Of a stretch of 33,340 bases of DNA, positions 1-6,738 are shown piece by piece. The stretch covers positions 4,621 to 37,960 of the forward strand of contig CADEGL010000023.1 in the NCBI GenBank assembly GCA_902826885.1. Reading direction: 5' to 3'. The notes under the pieces were generated by a model, which was not told the origin of the DNA, did no database searches, and saw nothing but the letters and a program-made list of their open reading frames with translations. Each line of letters opens with the position of its first letter. Position 1 is the first letter of the stretch. Source of the DNA: an uncultured Alphaproteobacteria bacterium (GTDB lineage Bacteria; Pseudomonadota; Alphaproteobacteria; CADEGL01). The position numbers were made by a program, and so were the translations under genes.

Positions 1-2010
1 GCGGCCTTGATCGGTCCTTATTCGAGCGGCAAGACCACCCTTCTTGAAAACATCCTTCACGCTTCCGGCGCGACCCAGCGCCGCGGCACGGTGAAGGAGG
101 GCAATCTGGTAGGCGATTCCTCGGCGGAAAGCCGGCACCGCCAGATGAGCACCGAGATCAACGTGGCTTCGGCCGACTTCATGGGCGAGGCCTGGACCTT
201 CCTCGATTGCCCCGGCTCCATCGAGCTGTTGCAGGAAACCTATAACGCGTTGCTGGTCGCCGATGTGGCCGTGCTGGTGGTCGAGCCCGCGCCCGACCGC
301 GCGCGCGCCATAGCCCCCTTGCTCAAGTTCCTCGACGATCGCGAAATCCCGCACATGATCTTCGTCAACAAGCTGGATCACGCGGCGGCGCCCGTGCGCC
401 AGGTGCTGGAAGCCTTGCAGACGGTCTCGGAGCGGCCGCTGGTGCTGCGCCAGGTACCCATCGTGGCGGGCGACCAGGTCACCGGCTATGTCGATTTGGT
501 CAGCGAGCGGGCCTACAGCTACAAGCCCGGCCAAGCGTCCGACCTGATCGCGATCCCCGAGGCCGAGAAGGGTGGCGAGAAGGACGCGCGCCAGAAGCTC
601 TTGGAGGCCCTGGCCGACTTCGACGACGCGCTGCTCGAAAAGTTGCTTGAGGACACGGTGCCGCCGACCGGCGACATCTACGCGCACTTAACCGCGAATT
701 TGCAGAACGACCGCATCGTTCCAGTCTTCATGGGCGCGGCGGAAAAGGGCAGCGGCGTGCGCCGGCTGTTGAAGGCACTGCGCCACGAGACGCCGGACGT
801 GCGCTCCGCGGCCGCGCGCCTGGGCGTCGACGCCGCGCGCGGCGAGGCGCTGGCGCAAGTGTTCAAGACCCAGCATGTGCCCCATTCCGGCAAGCTGACC
901 TTCGCGCGGGTGTTGCGTGGCGAGCTGGCCGACGGCGCGGCCGTGGGTGGCGAGCGGATCGGCGGCATCTTCCGCGTGATGGGTGCGCAGAGCGCGAAAT
1001 TGCCCAAGGTGCAGGCGGGCATGGTGGTGGCGCTGGGCCGCATGGAGGGCGCCAAGACGGGCCAGGTGCTGACGGCGTCGGGCAAGGCGCCGGGCGGGAT
1101 GGCCGAATGGCCGAAACCTCTGAAGCCGGTCTACGGGCTGGCGCTGTCGGCCGAGAACCGGAACGACGAGGTGAAGCTCACGGCCGCGCTGGGGCGGTTG
1201 ATGGAAGAAGATCCGTCGCTGTCGATCGAACATGATTCCGGCATGCATCAGCTCATTCTCTGGGGCCAGGGCGAGATCCAGCTTCAGATCGCGGGCGAGC
1301 GGCTGAAGAGCAAGTTCAATCTGCCCGTGCGGATGCAGCGCGCTGTGGTGCCCTACAAGGAAACGATCCGTAAGCCGGCCTCCCAGCACGCGCGGCACAA
1401 GAAGCAAAGCGGTGGGCATGGTCAATTCGGCGACGTGACCTTGGAGATCCGGCCGCTCGGGCGCGGCGCAGGCTTCAACTTCGTCGATAAGGTGGTGGGT
1501 GGCGCGGTGCCGCGTCAGTTCATTCCTTCCGTCGAGATCGGCGTGCGCGATTATCTGAACCGCGGGCCGCTGGGCTTCCCGGTGGTGGATGTCGAAGTGG
1601 CGCTGGTCGATGGTCAGCACCATTCCGTGGACAGTTCAGATATGGCCTTCCGCACGGCCGCGCGCATGGGCATGTCCGAGGGCATGACGAAATGCGAGCC
1701 GGTATTACTGGAGCCGATTCTGAAAGTGTCGATTGCGGCGCCGACGGAGTTCACCGCGAACGTGCAGCGGCTGGTGACGGGGCGGCGCGGTCATATTTTG
1801 GGCTTTCAGCCGCGCGAGGGCTGGAAAGGATGGGACGAGACCGTTGCCCACCTGCCGCAGAAGGAGATGGCCGATTTGATTGTCGAACTACGCTCCTTGA
1901 CCATGGGCGTCGGCACGTTCGACTGGGGTTTCGACCACCTGCAAGAGCTGACGGGCCGCCTGGCCGACGAGGTCGTGCAGCGTCATACGAAGCAGGTCGC
2001 GGCGCAGTAA
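1..2010 (+). CDS. Elongation factor G-like translational GTPase, 5' truncated
   Basis: The reading frame is open from the first base (two alanine codons precede the TTG at position 7), so the true start lies before the window. About 669 residues are visible. Seen motifs, numbered from the TTG codon, are a P-loop GPYSSGKT (3-10), DCPG (67-70) in place of the usual DTPG, and NKLD (121-124). EF-G-type domains II to V follow to the C-terminus. The switch I region reads STEINVAS and differs from canonical EF-G. This places it in the EF-G-like paralogue group common in Alphaproteobacteria rather than the fusA gene of the str operon; no ribosomal protein genes lie beside it. Members bind GTP and probably act on ribosomes, but the exact role is not settled. 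It ends 4 bases from the convergent crcB stop. I am confident of the family and unsure of the function. Confidence 0.88.
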   Translation, partial: AALIGPYSSGKTTLLENILHASGATQRRGTVKEGNLVGDSSAESRHRQMSTEINVASADFMGEAWTFLDCPGSIELLQETYNALLVADVAVLVVEPAPDRARAIAPLLKFLDDREIPHMIFVNKLDHAAAPVRQVLEALQTVSERPLVLRQVPIVAGDQVTGYVDLVSERAYSYKPGQASDLIAIPEAEKGGEKDARQKLLEALADFDDALLEKLLEDTVPPTGDIYAHLTANLQNDRIVPVFMGAAEKGSGVRRLLKALRHETPDVRSAAARLGVDAARGEALAQVFKTQHVPHSGKLTFARVLRGELADGAAVGGERIGGIFRVMGAQSAKLPKVQAGMVVALGRMEGAKTGQVLTASGKAPGGMAEWPKPLKPVYGLALSAENRNDEVKLTAALGRLMEEDPSLSIEHDSGMHQLILWGQGEIQLQIAGERLKSKFNLPVRMQRAVVPYKETIRKPASQHARHKKQSGGHGQFGDVTLEIRPLGRGAGFNFVDKVVGGAVPRQFIPSVEIGVRDYLNRGPLGFPVVDVEVALVDGQHHSVDSSDMAFRTAARMGMSEGMTKCEPVLLEPILKVSIAAPTEFTANVQRLVTGRRGHILGFQPREGWKGWDETVAHLPQKEMADLIVELRSLTMGVGTFDWGFDHLQELTGRLADEVVQRHTKQVAAQ

Positions 2011-2014
2011 CCCG

Positions 2015-2407
2015 TCAGCCTGTTGAAGAGAGCGCGCTGGCCGCCATGTGGCCGAGCCAGACCGCGGCCAAGCAGGCCACGAGCGAGAGACCGACATTGG
2101 CGCCGGCGCGCAGCCACTCGCCGTTCTGCGCCAGCAGCAGGGTCTGCAGGCTGAAGGACGAAAAAGTCGTGTAGCCGCCCAGAACGCCGATCATCAGGAA
2201 CTCGCGGGTTTGCATCGCGGCGAGGGTGCGGCCGTCGCCGGTCAACGCGGCGATGACGCCGATCGCGAAACAGCCGCTAACGTTGGCGACGATCGTGCCC
2301 CACGGAAAATCGGTGGTGAAATACGTCGAGATGGCTTCCGCGACCCAGAAGCGCGCGACACTGCCCAATGCGCCGCCGAGCGCGATCAAGAGAGAACTCA
2401 CCAGCAT
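2015..2407 (-). CDS. crcB: Fluoride ion channel CrcB/Fluc
   Basis: This 130-residue protein has the usual CrcB length, with four hydrophobic segments (about 3-23, 33-55, 67-92 and 100-122). The family signature GGYTTFSSF is at residues 77-85 and the conserved asparagine is N42 in the second helix. Fluc proteins form dual-topology dimers that export fluoride from the cytoplasm. A longer open frame reaches back to 2512, but the ATG at 2407 is chosen because GGAGG sits 5 bases before it and because the upstream extension runs through the terminator and riboswitch. The gene is monocistronic and converges on the EF-G-like gene. Its control by a fluoride riboswitch just upstream independently supports the assignment. 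Confidence 0.96.
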   Translation of the reverse strand: MLVSSLLIALGGALGSVARFWVAEAISTYFTTDFPWGTIVANVSGCFAIGVIAALTGDGRTLAAMQTREFLMIGVLGGYTTFSSFSLQTLLLAQNGEWLRAGANVGLSLVACLAAVWLGHMAASALSSTG

Positions 2408-2441
2408 GCCGTCCTCCGCATCGGTTGACGCGCGCGGGGCA

Positions 2442-2466
2442 CAAAAAAACCGCCCTTGCGGCGGTT
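2442..2466 (-). terminator. Intrinsic terminator in the crcB leader
   Basis: Read on the minus strand, a 7-bp stem AACCGCC/GGCGGTT with the loop GCAAG is followed directly by seven T residues. It lies between the riboswitch and the crcB start, so it is an attenuator rather than a gene-end terminator. Fluoride binding upstream would be expected to prevent its formation and let transcription reach crcB. Confidence 0.85.
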
Positions 2467-2497
2467 GTCCGGACGGACTCCCACCGCGGATCGCTCG

Positions 2498-2556
2498 CGC
2501 GGTAGGAGTCATCAGCCTCGTCGGCGGTTATCGGGGGACCCCATCCCCATCGCCCA
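2498..2556 (-). promoter_or_regulatory. Fluoride riboswitch (crcB motif)
   Basis: On the minus strand the leader begins with GGCGATGGGG (2554-2545), continues through TCCCCC and AACCGCC (2529-2523), and ends with GCTGATGACTCCTAC (2516-2502). These are the conserved 5' and 3' blocks of the crcB-motif aptamer in the right order and spacing. The aptamer binds fluoride through magnesium ions. Its 3' segment (2510-2498) can instead pair with 2488-2476 in a 13-bp hairpin with one G-T pair, giving a plausible alternative fold next to the terminator. The aptamer call is by motif recognition; the switching geometry is inference. Confidence 0.92.
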
Positions 2557-2558
2557 GA

Positions 2559-2587
2559 ACGGTATCGGCGCCCTTCCGTTCCGTCAA
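2559..2587 (-). promoter_or_regulatory. Probable sigma-70 promoter of the crcB leader
   Basis: The minus strand shows TTGACG (2587-2582), a 17-base spacer and TACCGT (2564-2559). Transcription would begin at the first bases of the fluoride aptamer, which is the arrangement expected for this riboswitch. The -35 match is good and the -10 match is weak (3 of 6). Confidence 0.55.
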
Positions 2588-2655
2588 TCGCGTGGCCGGT
2601 TTGCAAAAGCCGACCGGCAAATATACGAATGGGTCGATTTCAGGAGCGGAGCGAC

Positions 2656-3441
2656 ATGACACCCGAGAAAACGCGAGAGGCCGCGCGATTCCTTCTATCG
2701 GCGCGCGGCGATCACCGGCTGATCGAAGCCATTCCGGAAGCCTACCGCCCGAAAGACATCGAGGAAGGCTATGCGGTGCAGGACGCGCTGGTGGCCGAAT
2801 GGGGCGTGGATGTCGGCGGTTGGAAGATCGGCGCCAGCACGCCCGAATGGCAGAAGAAAGTCGGCGTGAAGGAGCCCATCGCGGGCCGCCTGTTGAAGCC
2901 GTTCATGTACGAGAGCGGCGTCGAGTTGGAAGGCCGCGCGTTCCACATCCGCATCGTCGAATCCGAATACGGATTTCATCTGGGCCGGGACCTGCCGGCA
3001 CGCGACAAGCCATACACACGCGAAGAGGTCGAGGACGCGGTGGACGCCGTGCATTGCGCGATGGAATTGGCCGACTCGCGCTACAAGGCGGGGCTTGCCG
3101 TCGATCCGCCCAGCCTGATCGCCGATAACGCGATCGGCGCGGCCTTCGTGTGCGGTCCCGCCGTGCCGAACTGGCGCAAGGCCGATCTGGCCGGCAATCC
3201 CGTGAAGCTGCTAGTCGACGGCAAGGTGGTCGCCGAGGGCAAGGGCGAGGAGGCGGGCGGTCATCCGATCCTGCCGATGGTCTGGCTGGCCAACGACCGC
3301 CGTAAGCGCGGCGATGGTTTGAAGGCCGGCATGTTCGTCATCACCTCGAGCTGCACGGGCGTCTATCGCTGTGCTTCGCCCGCCAAGGCCGTGGCCGATT
3401 ACGGCCCATTCGGCAAGGTCGAAGTAACCTTCACGGCGTAG
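2656..3441 (+). CDS. 2-keto-4-pentenoate hydratase-like protein (FAH fold)
   Basis: The 261-residue product resembles the MhpD/2-oxopent-4-enoate hydratase branch of the fumarylacetoacetate hydrolase fold. Visible residues include WKIGA (56-60, with a conserved lysine), the metal-binding pair E102 and E104 in VESEYGFHLG, and D140 in MELADSR. Family members add water to 2-hydroxy-dienoates in meta-cleavage pathways, or decarboxylate related acids, using a divalent metal. The ATG at 2656 is chosen because AGGAG and GGAG lie 4-9 bases upstream; an earlier in-frame ATG at 2629 has no such support. No other aromatic meta-cleavage genes are adjacent, so the physiological substrate is open. It diverges from the crcB promoter. 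A true MhpD role is less certain than the fold. Confidence 0.85.
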   Translation: MTPEKTREAARFLLSARGDHRLIEAIPEAYRPKDIEEGYAVQDALVAEWGVDVGGWKIGASTPEWQKKVGVKEPIAGRLLKPFMYESGVELEGRAFHIRIVESEYGFHLGRDLPARDKPYTREEVEDAVDAVHCAMELADSRYKAGLAVDPPSLIADNAIGAAFVCGPAVPNWRKADLAGNPVKLLVDGKVVAEGKGEEAGGHPILPMVWLANDRRKRGDGLKAGMFVITSSCTGVYRCASPAKAVADYGPFGKVEVTFTA

Positions 3442-3501
3442 TGCATCTCCATAACAGAGGTTTATACAAAGATTTGATTTGTAATGATTTTTTAGTAGTT
3501 C

Positions 3502-3518
3502 CGACCTCTTGAAGGTCG
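3502..3518 (+). repeat. Small inverted repeat upstream of dps
   Basis: CGACCT and AGGTCG form 6-bp arms around a 5-base loop. No T-run follows, so it is not a convincing terminator for the hydratase gene. It overlaps the putative dps -35 box and could be either a regulator site or chance. The surrounding 3450-3560 segment is visibly AT-rich compared with the rest of the window. Confidence 0.3.
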
Positions 3519-3537
3519 TCTGCGGGAGCATTAAATT
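3509..3537 (+). promoter_or_regulatory. Probable dps promoter
   Basis: TTGAAG (3509-3514), a 17-base spacer and TAAATT (3532-3537) match sigma-70 boxes at 4 of 6 positions each. The -10 box lies inside the left arm of the 3530-3556 palindrome. A protein bound there would block RNA polymerase, which predicts repression. Confidence 0.5.
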
Positions 3538-3556
3538 AGAATGGTTCTAATTTAAT
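3530..3556. promoter_or_regulatory. Perfect 12+12 bp palindromic operator, Irr/ICE-like
   Basis: The arms ATTAAATTAGAA and TTCTAATTTAAT are exact reverse complements around the spacer TGG. The core TTAGAA-N3-TTCTAA matches the iron-control element recognised by Irr, the haem-responsive Fur-family regulator of Alphaproteobacteria. Irr acts under iron limitation and represses iron-using and iron-storing functions, which would make sense for a ferritin-like Dps. The palindrome is seen directly; its assignment to Irr rests on consensus knowledge. No irr gene is in the window. Confidence 0.7.
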
Positions 3557-3599
3557 CGTGAGCGGCAGTTTCGAGGCTGCGAAGGCAAGGAGACGTCAG

Positions 3600-4088
3600 A
3601 TGGCCAAAGCGAAGAATCCGATGCCGATCAACACGGGCATCGACAAGAAGGACCGGCAGGCGATCGCGGACGGGTTGTCCCGACTGCTCGCGGACACCTA
3701 CACGCTTTACCTCAAGACCCACAATTTCCACTGGAACGTGACCGGTCCGCATTTCAACTCGCTGCACGCCATGTTCATGACGCAGTACACCGAGTTGTCG
3801 ACCGCCGTGGATGTGATCGCCGAGCGCATCCGCGCCCTCGGGGCACCCGCGCCCGGTAGCTACAAGGCCTATGCGCGCCTGACTTCGATCAGGGAGGAGG
3901 AGGGGCATCCCTCCGCCGACGACATGGTGGCCCAGCTTGTCGAAGGGCAAGAGACCGTCGTTCGCACCGCGCGCAAGGCGCTGCCGGCCGCCGAGAAAGC
4001 CAACGACCAGGCCACGCTCGATCTGCTGACCCAGCGGCTCGACCTGCACGAGAAGAACGCCTGGATGCTGCGTAGCCTCCTGGCCTAA
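3600..4088 (+). CDS. dps: Dps family DNA-binding ferritin
   Basis: This 162-residue protein has the Dps signature [12 protein letters not shown] (41-52). The inter-subunit ferroxidase residues are H44, H56, D71 and E75, with the same spacing as H51, H63, D78 and E82 of E. coli Dps. Dps dodecamers oxidise Fe(II) with peroxide, store iron in the cavity and often coat DNA. The N-terminus MAKAKN is lysine-rich, as in DNA-binding members. The ATG at 3600 has AGGAG 7 bases upstream; an earlier in-frame start at 3558 would lie just past the palindrome and has no ribosome site. The gene is alone in its unit, with the Irr-like palindrome upstream and a strong hairpin downstream. Confidence 0.95.
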   Translation: MAKAKNPMPINTGIDKKDRQAIADGLSRLLADTYTLYLKTHNFHWNVTGPHFNSLHAMFMTQYTELSTAVDVIAERIRALGAPAPGSYKAYARLTSIREEEGHPSADDMVAQLVEGQETVVRTARKALPAAEKANDQATLDLLTQRLDLHEKNAWMLRSLLA

Positions 4089-4114
4089 CCCGCCTCGTGG
4101 TCTAAACGGACCAT

Positions 4115-4147
4115 CAACGGATGCCGGCCATGTGCCGGCATCCGTTG
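4115..4147 (+). terminator. Strong hairpin downstream of dps
   Basis: A perfect 13-bp inverted repeat (CAACGGATGCCGG and its complement) encloses a 7-base loop, 27 bases after the dps stop. No T-run follows, so it may be a transcript-stabilising hairpin or a U-less terminator. It separates dps from the response-regulator gene. Confidence 0.5.
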
Positions 4148-4184
4148 GCGTCCGCCGCGCCCTGCGTTAGGGTCGGCGGTATCC

Positions 4185-4859
4185 ATGCGCATTCTGGTCA
4201 TCGAGGACGACGAGCAGACCGCGGGCTACCTGCGCAAGGGGCTCAAGGAAGCCGGTCATGCCGTCGATTGGAGCAAGGACGGGCGCGACGGCCTGTTCAT
4301 GGCCACCAACGAGCGCTACGACCTGTTCATCGTCGACCGCATGCTGCCGGGCATCGACGGGCTTTCCATCGTCAAGGTGCTGCGCAGCGAGAACGTGCGC
4401 ACGCCAATCCTCATCCTTTCCGCGCTCGGCCAAGTCGACGACCGGGTGCGCGGGCTCAAGTCCGGTGCCGACGACTATCTGTCCAAGCCTTACGCCTTTT
4501 CGGAACTGACCGCGCGCGTCGAGGCGCTTTTGCGCCGTACGGGCGGCGAGAGCGTGGAGACGCGCCTTTCGGTGGCCGATCTGGAGCTGGACTTGCTGAA
4601 GCGCACGGCGACGCGCGCGGGGCAGCCCATCGAATTGAAGCCGCGCGAATTCCGCTTGCTGGAATATCTCATGCGCCACGAGGGGCAGGTGGTGACGCGC
4701 ACCATGTTGCTGGAAGGCGTGTGGGACTATCACTTCGATCCGCAGACCAACGTGATCGACGTGCATATGAGCCGCCTGCGTCAGAAGATCGACAAGGGCT
4801 TCGACAAGCCGCTGATCCAGACCGTGCGCGGCGCGGGGTATACGCTCCGTGCGGAGTAG
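4185..4859 (+). CDS. OmpR-family response regulator
   Basis: The 224-residue protein has a receiver domain (1-115) with the acidic pocket E7/D8/D9, phospho-acceptor D51 in FIVDRMLPG, S79 and K101. A winged-helix DNA-binding domain (about 125-222) ends in RGAGYTLRAE, typical of OmpR/PhoB regulators close to CusR, IrlR and TcrA types. It would be phosphorylated by the kinase encoded next, whose GTG start overlaps its stop region by 11 bases, so the two are translationally coupled. The ATG at 4185 gives a standard N-terminus, although the ribosome site is weak. Neighbouring dps does not prove a stress or metal role, and the regulated genes cannot be told from sequence. Confidence 0.93.
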   Translation: MRILVIEDDEQTAGYLRKGLKEAGHAVDWSKDGRDGLFMATNERYDLFIVDRMLPGIDGLSIVKVLRSENVRTPILILSALGQVDDRVRGLKSGADDYLSKPYAFSELTARVEALLRRTGGESVETRLSVADLELDLLKRTATRAGQPIELKPREFRLLEYLMRHEGQVVTRTMLLEGVWDYHFDPQTNVIDVHMSRLRQKIDKGFDKPLIQTVRGAGYTLRAE

Positions 4860-6216
4860 GCTTCTCCAGAGCTCGACGTTCCGGCTCTCGCTGCTCTACA
4901 CGGTCATCTTCGCCGTTTCGGTTTTCGGTCCCTTCGCCTTCATCTATGACGAGACGGTCTCGTCGATCGACCGCGAGATCAACGCCGCCATCGATGCCGA
5001 GACGCGCGGGCTGATGACCGATCTGGAGCGGATGGGCGGCGCCGGGCTGATCGACGTGGTGAACGAGCGCACCGCCGATCCAGCCGATCTCGACGCGATC
5101 TATTTCCTGGCCGACCGGGACAAGAGGCCGCTCGCGGGCAATCTGATCGAGTGGCCGCGGAACGGTGTCCAGGAAGGGCGCTGGTATCTTTTCGAGATCG
5201 AGGCCGTCGAGGGCGGGCGCGAGACCTCGCACCATATCCGTTCGCGCATCGAGGTCATTCCCGGCCCCTATTTCCTCTTGGTCGGGCGCGACATTCACGA
5301 GCGCGACAAGGTGCGCAACACGGTGCGGCGTGCGGTGGGCTGGGCGCTGGCGCTGGCCTTGGGCCTCGGCATTCCCGGCGGAGTGTTGATGAGCCGGCGT
5401 GTGCTGGGTCGCGTCGACCGCATCGCCGAGACGGCGCGCCAGATCAACGAGGGCGACCTTTCGCGGCGCATGGATGTGGGCGACAGCGGCGACGAGTTCG
5501 ACCGGCTGTCCGAAAGCCTGAATGCCATGCTGGACCGTATCGACCGGCTGATGACCGGCATGCGCACGGTCAGCGACAGCGTGGCGCACGATCTGCGCAG
5601 TCCTTTGACTCACTTGCGCAACCGCATCGAACAGGCCCTACGCGAGGCGCGGGATACCGATGACTACCGCAAGGCATTGCGCGCGGCCTTGTCCGACACC
5701 GACCGCGTTTTGACCATGTTCAACGCGCTGATGACGGTCGCGCGCGCCGAAGCCGACATGGGCCGGCAGGAAATGGAGCGTGTCGATCTGGGCCAGGTCG
5801 CCGCCGGCGTGGTCGAGCTTTACGAGCCGCTGGTGGAAGAGCGCGGAATGGAGATCGCGGCTTCGATCGCACCGGACGCCATGGTACGCGGACACCGCCA
5901 GCTTCTGGCCCAGGCCATCGCCAATCTGGTCGACAACGCGATCAAGTACTCCCCCTCGGGCGAGCGTATCGCGCTGACGGTCGCTGTGGAGGGCGCGGAG
6001 ATCCGGCTGACGGTCGCCGACAGCGGCCCGGGAATCGCCGCCGACTCGCGGGAACAGGCGCTGGGCCGCTTCGTCCGGCTGGCGGGGCGCGAGACGCCGG
6101 GCTATGGCCTGGGCCTCAGCCTGGTGGCGGCGGTGGCACAGCTTCACCGCGCGACGTTGTTGCTCGAGGACAATACGCCGGGCCTGCGTGCGGTCCTGGT
6201 CCTGACGCACGCCTGA
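4849..6216 (+). CDS. Sensor histidine kinase, HAMP/HisKA/HATPase
   Basis: This 455-residue inner-membrane kinase begins with GTG inside the end of the regulator gene. Membrane helices span about 13-33 and 162-182 and enclose a periplasmic sensor region of roughly 130 residues with no recognised fold. A HAMP linker lies at about 180-233. The phospho-acceptor is H247 in SVAHDLRSPL. The ATPase domain carries N363 (N box), DSGPG (391-395) and GYGLGLSL (418-425), so every catalytic element is present. The product should autophosphorylate and pass phosphate to D51 of the upstream regulator. The sensor domain contains no metal-binding cluster that I can see, so the signal is unknown. Confidence 0.93.
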   Translation: MRSRLLQSSTFRLSLLYTVIFAVSVFGPFAFIYDETVSSIDREINAAIDAETRGLMTDLERMGGAGLIDVVNERTADPADLDAIYFLADRDKRPLAGNLIEWPRNGVQEGRWYLFEIEAVEGGRETSHHIRSRIEVIPGPYFLLVGRDIHERDKVRNTVRRAVGWALALALGLGIPGGVLMSRRVLGRVDRIAETARQINEGDLSRRMDVGDSGDEFDRLSESLNAMLDRIDRLMTGMRTVSDSVAHDLRSPLTHLRNRIEQALREARDTDDYRKALRAALSDTDRVLTMFNALMTVARAEADMGRQEMERVDLGQVAAGVVELYEPLVEERGMEIAASIAPDAMVRGHRQLLAQAIANLVDNAIKYSPSGERIALTVAVEGAEIRLTVADSGPGIAADSREQALGRFVRLAGRETPGYGLGLSLVAAVAQLHRATLLLEDNTPGLRAVLVLTHA

Positions 6217-6247
6217 GCGCCAAAAAGACCGTCGCGCGCCCGAGTGT

Positions 6248-6292
6248 CAAAAGCGATGACGGCCCGCGACGCACCGATCGCGGACCGTCATC
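6248..6292 (-). terminator. Terminator hairpin after the small secreted-protein gene
   Basis: Arms 6255-6269 and 6278-6292 form a 15-bp stem with one mismatch and an 8-base loop. Read on the minus strand it is followed by GCTTTTG, giving a short T-run. It lies between two convergent units and probably ends the long minus-strand operon; without a T-run on the plus side it is a weaker terminator for the histidine kinase gene. Confidence 0.6.
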
Positions 6293-6352
6293 TCGTGGCC
6301 ATCGTCGGCGCGTCCGGGCGAGCGGGGGAGGAAGGCCCGCGCGCCGTCGAGG

Positions 6353-6631
6353 CTACTGCTGCTTCACTGCCTTCACCCCGAGATCGCCCAGGGCGGCCTT
6401 GAAATGCTTGATGCCGGCGTCGTACTGCCCGGCCTCGCATGCTTTCTCGCCGGCCTCGCGCTCGGACTTCGCGTGCTCCAGCTTCTTGGCGTTGGGGTTG
6501 GCGGCCAGCGCGTCGTCCACGCGATGCTGGTAGGTCTCGCACATGTCCGCATCCGCCTTCGTTTTAGTGGCGGCATGAACCGGCAGCGCGATAACCAGGG
6601 CCGCGAACGCCAGAACAGGAAAAAGCCGCAT
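6353..6631 (-). CDS. Small secreted protein, function unknown
   Basis: The 92-residue product starts with a clear signal peptide (basic MR, hydrophobic core about 4-17, likely cleavage after PVHA at residue 20). The mature part of about 72 residues is charged and helical, with two cysteines (31 and 65) and an alanine/lysine-rich repeat-like segment KACEAGQYDAGIKHFKAAL that resembles one TPR helix pair. The cysteines could form a disulfide in the periplasm. I do not recognise a named family. It lies 107 bases downstream of pyk on the same strand and is followed by a terminator hairpin, so it may be the last gene of that operon or have its own promoter. The ribosome site is poor. Confidence 0.7.
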   Translation of the reverse strand: MRLFPVLAFAALVIALPVHAATKTKADADMCETYQHRVDDALAANPNAKKLEHAKSEREAGEKACEAGQYDAGIKHFKAALGDLGVKAVKQQ

Positions 6632-6738
6632 TCAGAGAGGTCCGTCGCTGTATCGAGCCGCGGCGCGATGAACACGCCTAGGCATGAACGCTAACGGGCG
6701 GCGTCTCTCGGCTTCCTGTCAGCAGGATTACAAATGAT

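Noticed and set aside
688-1623. 311-residue open frame antisense to the EF-G-like gene
   Set aside because: Its translation is rich in arginine, histidine and alanine with no recognisable domain, while the opposite strand encodes all GTPase motifs.
4115-4147. CRISPR repeat or mobile-element end
   Set aside because: The inverted repeat occurs once and lies just after dps. A transcript-end hairpin explains it better.
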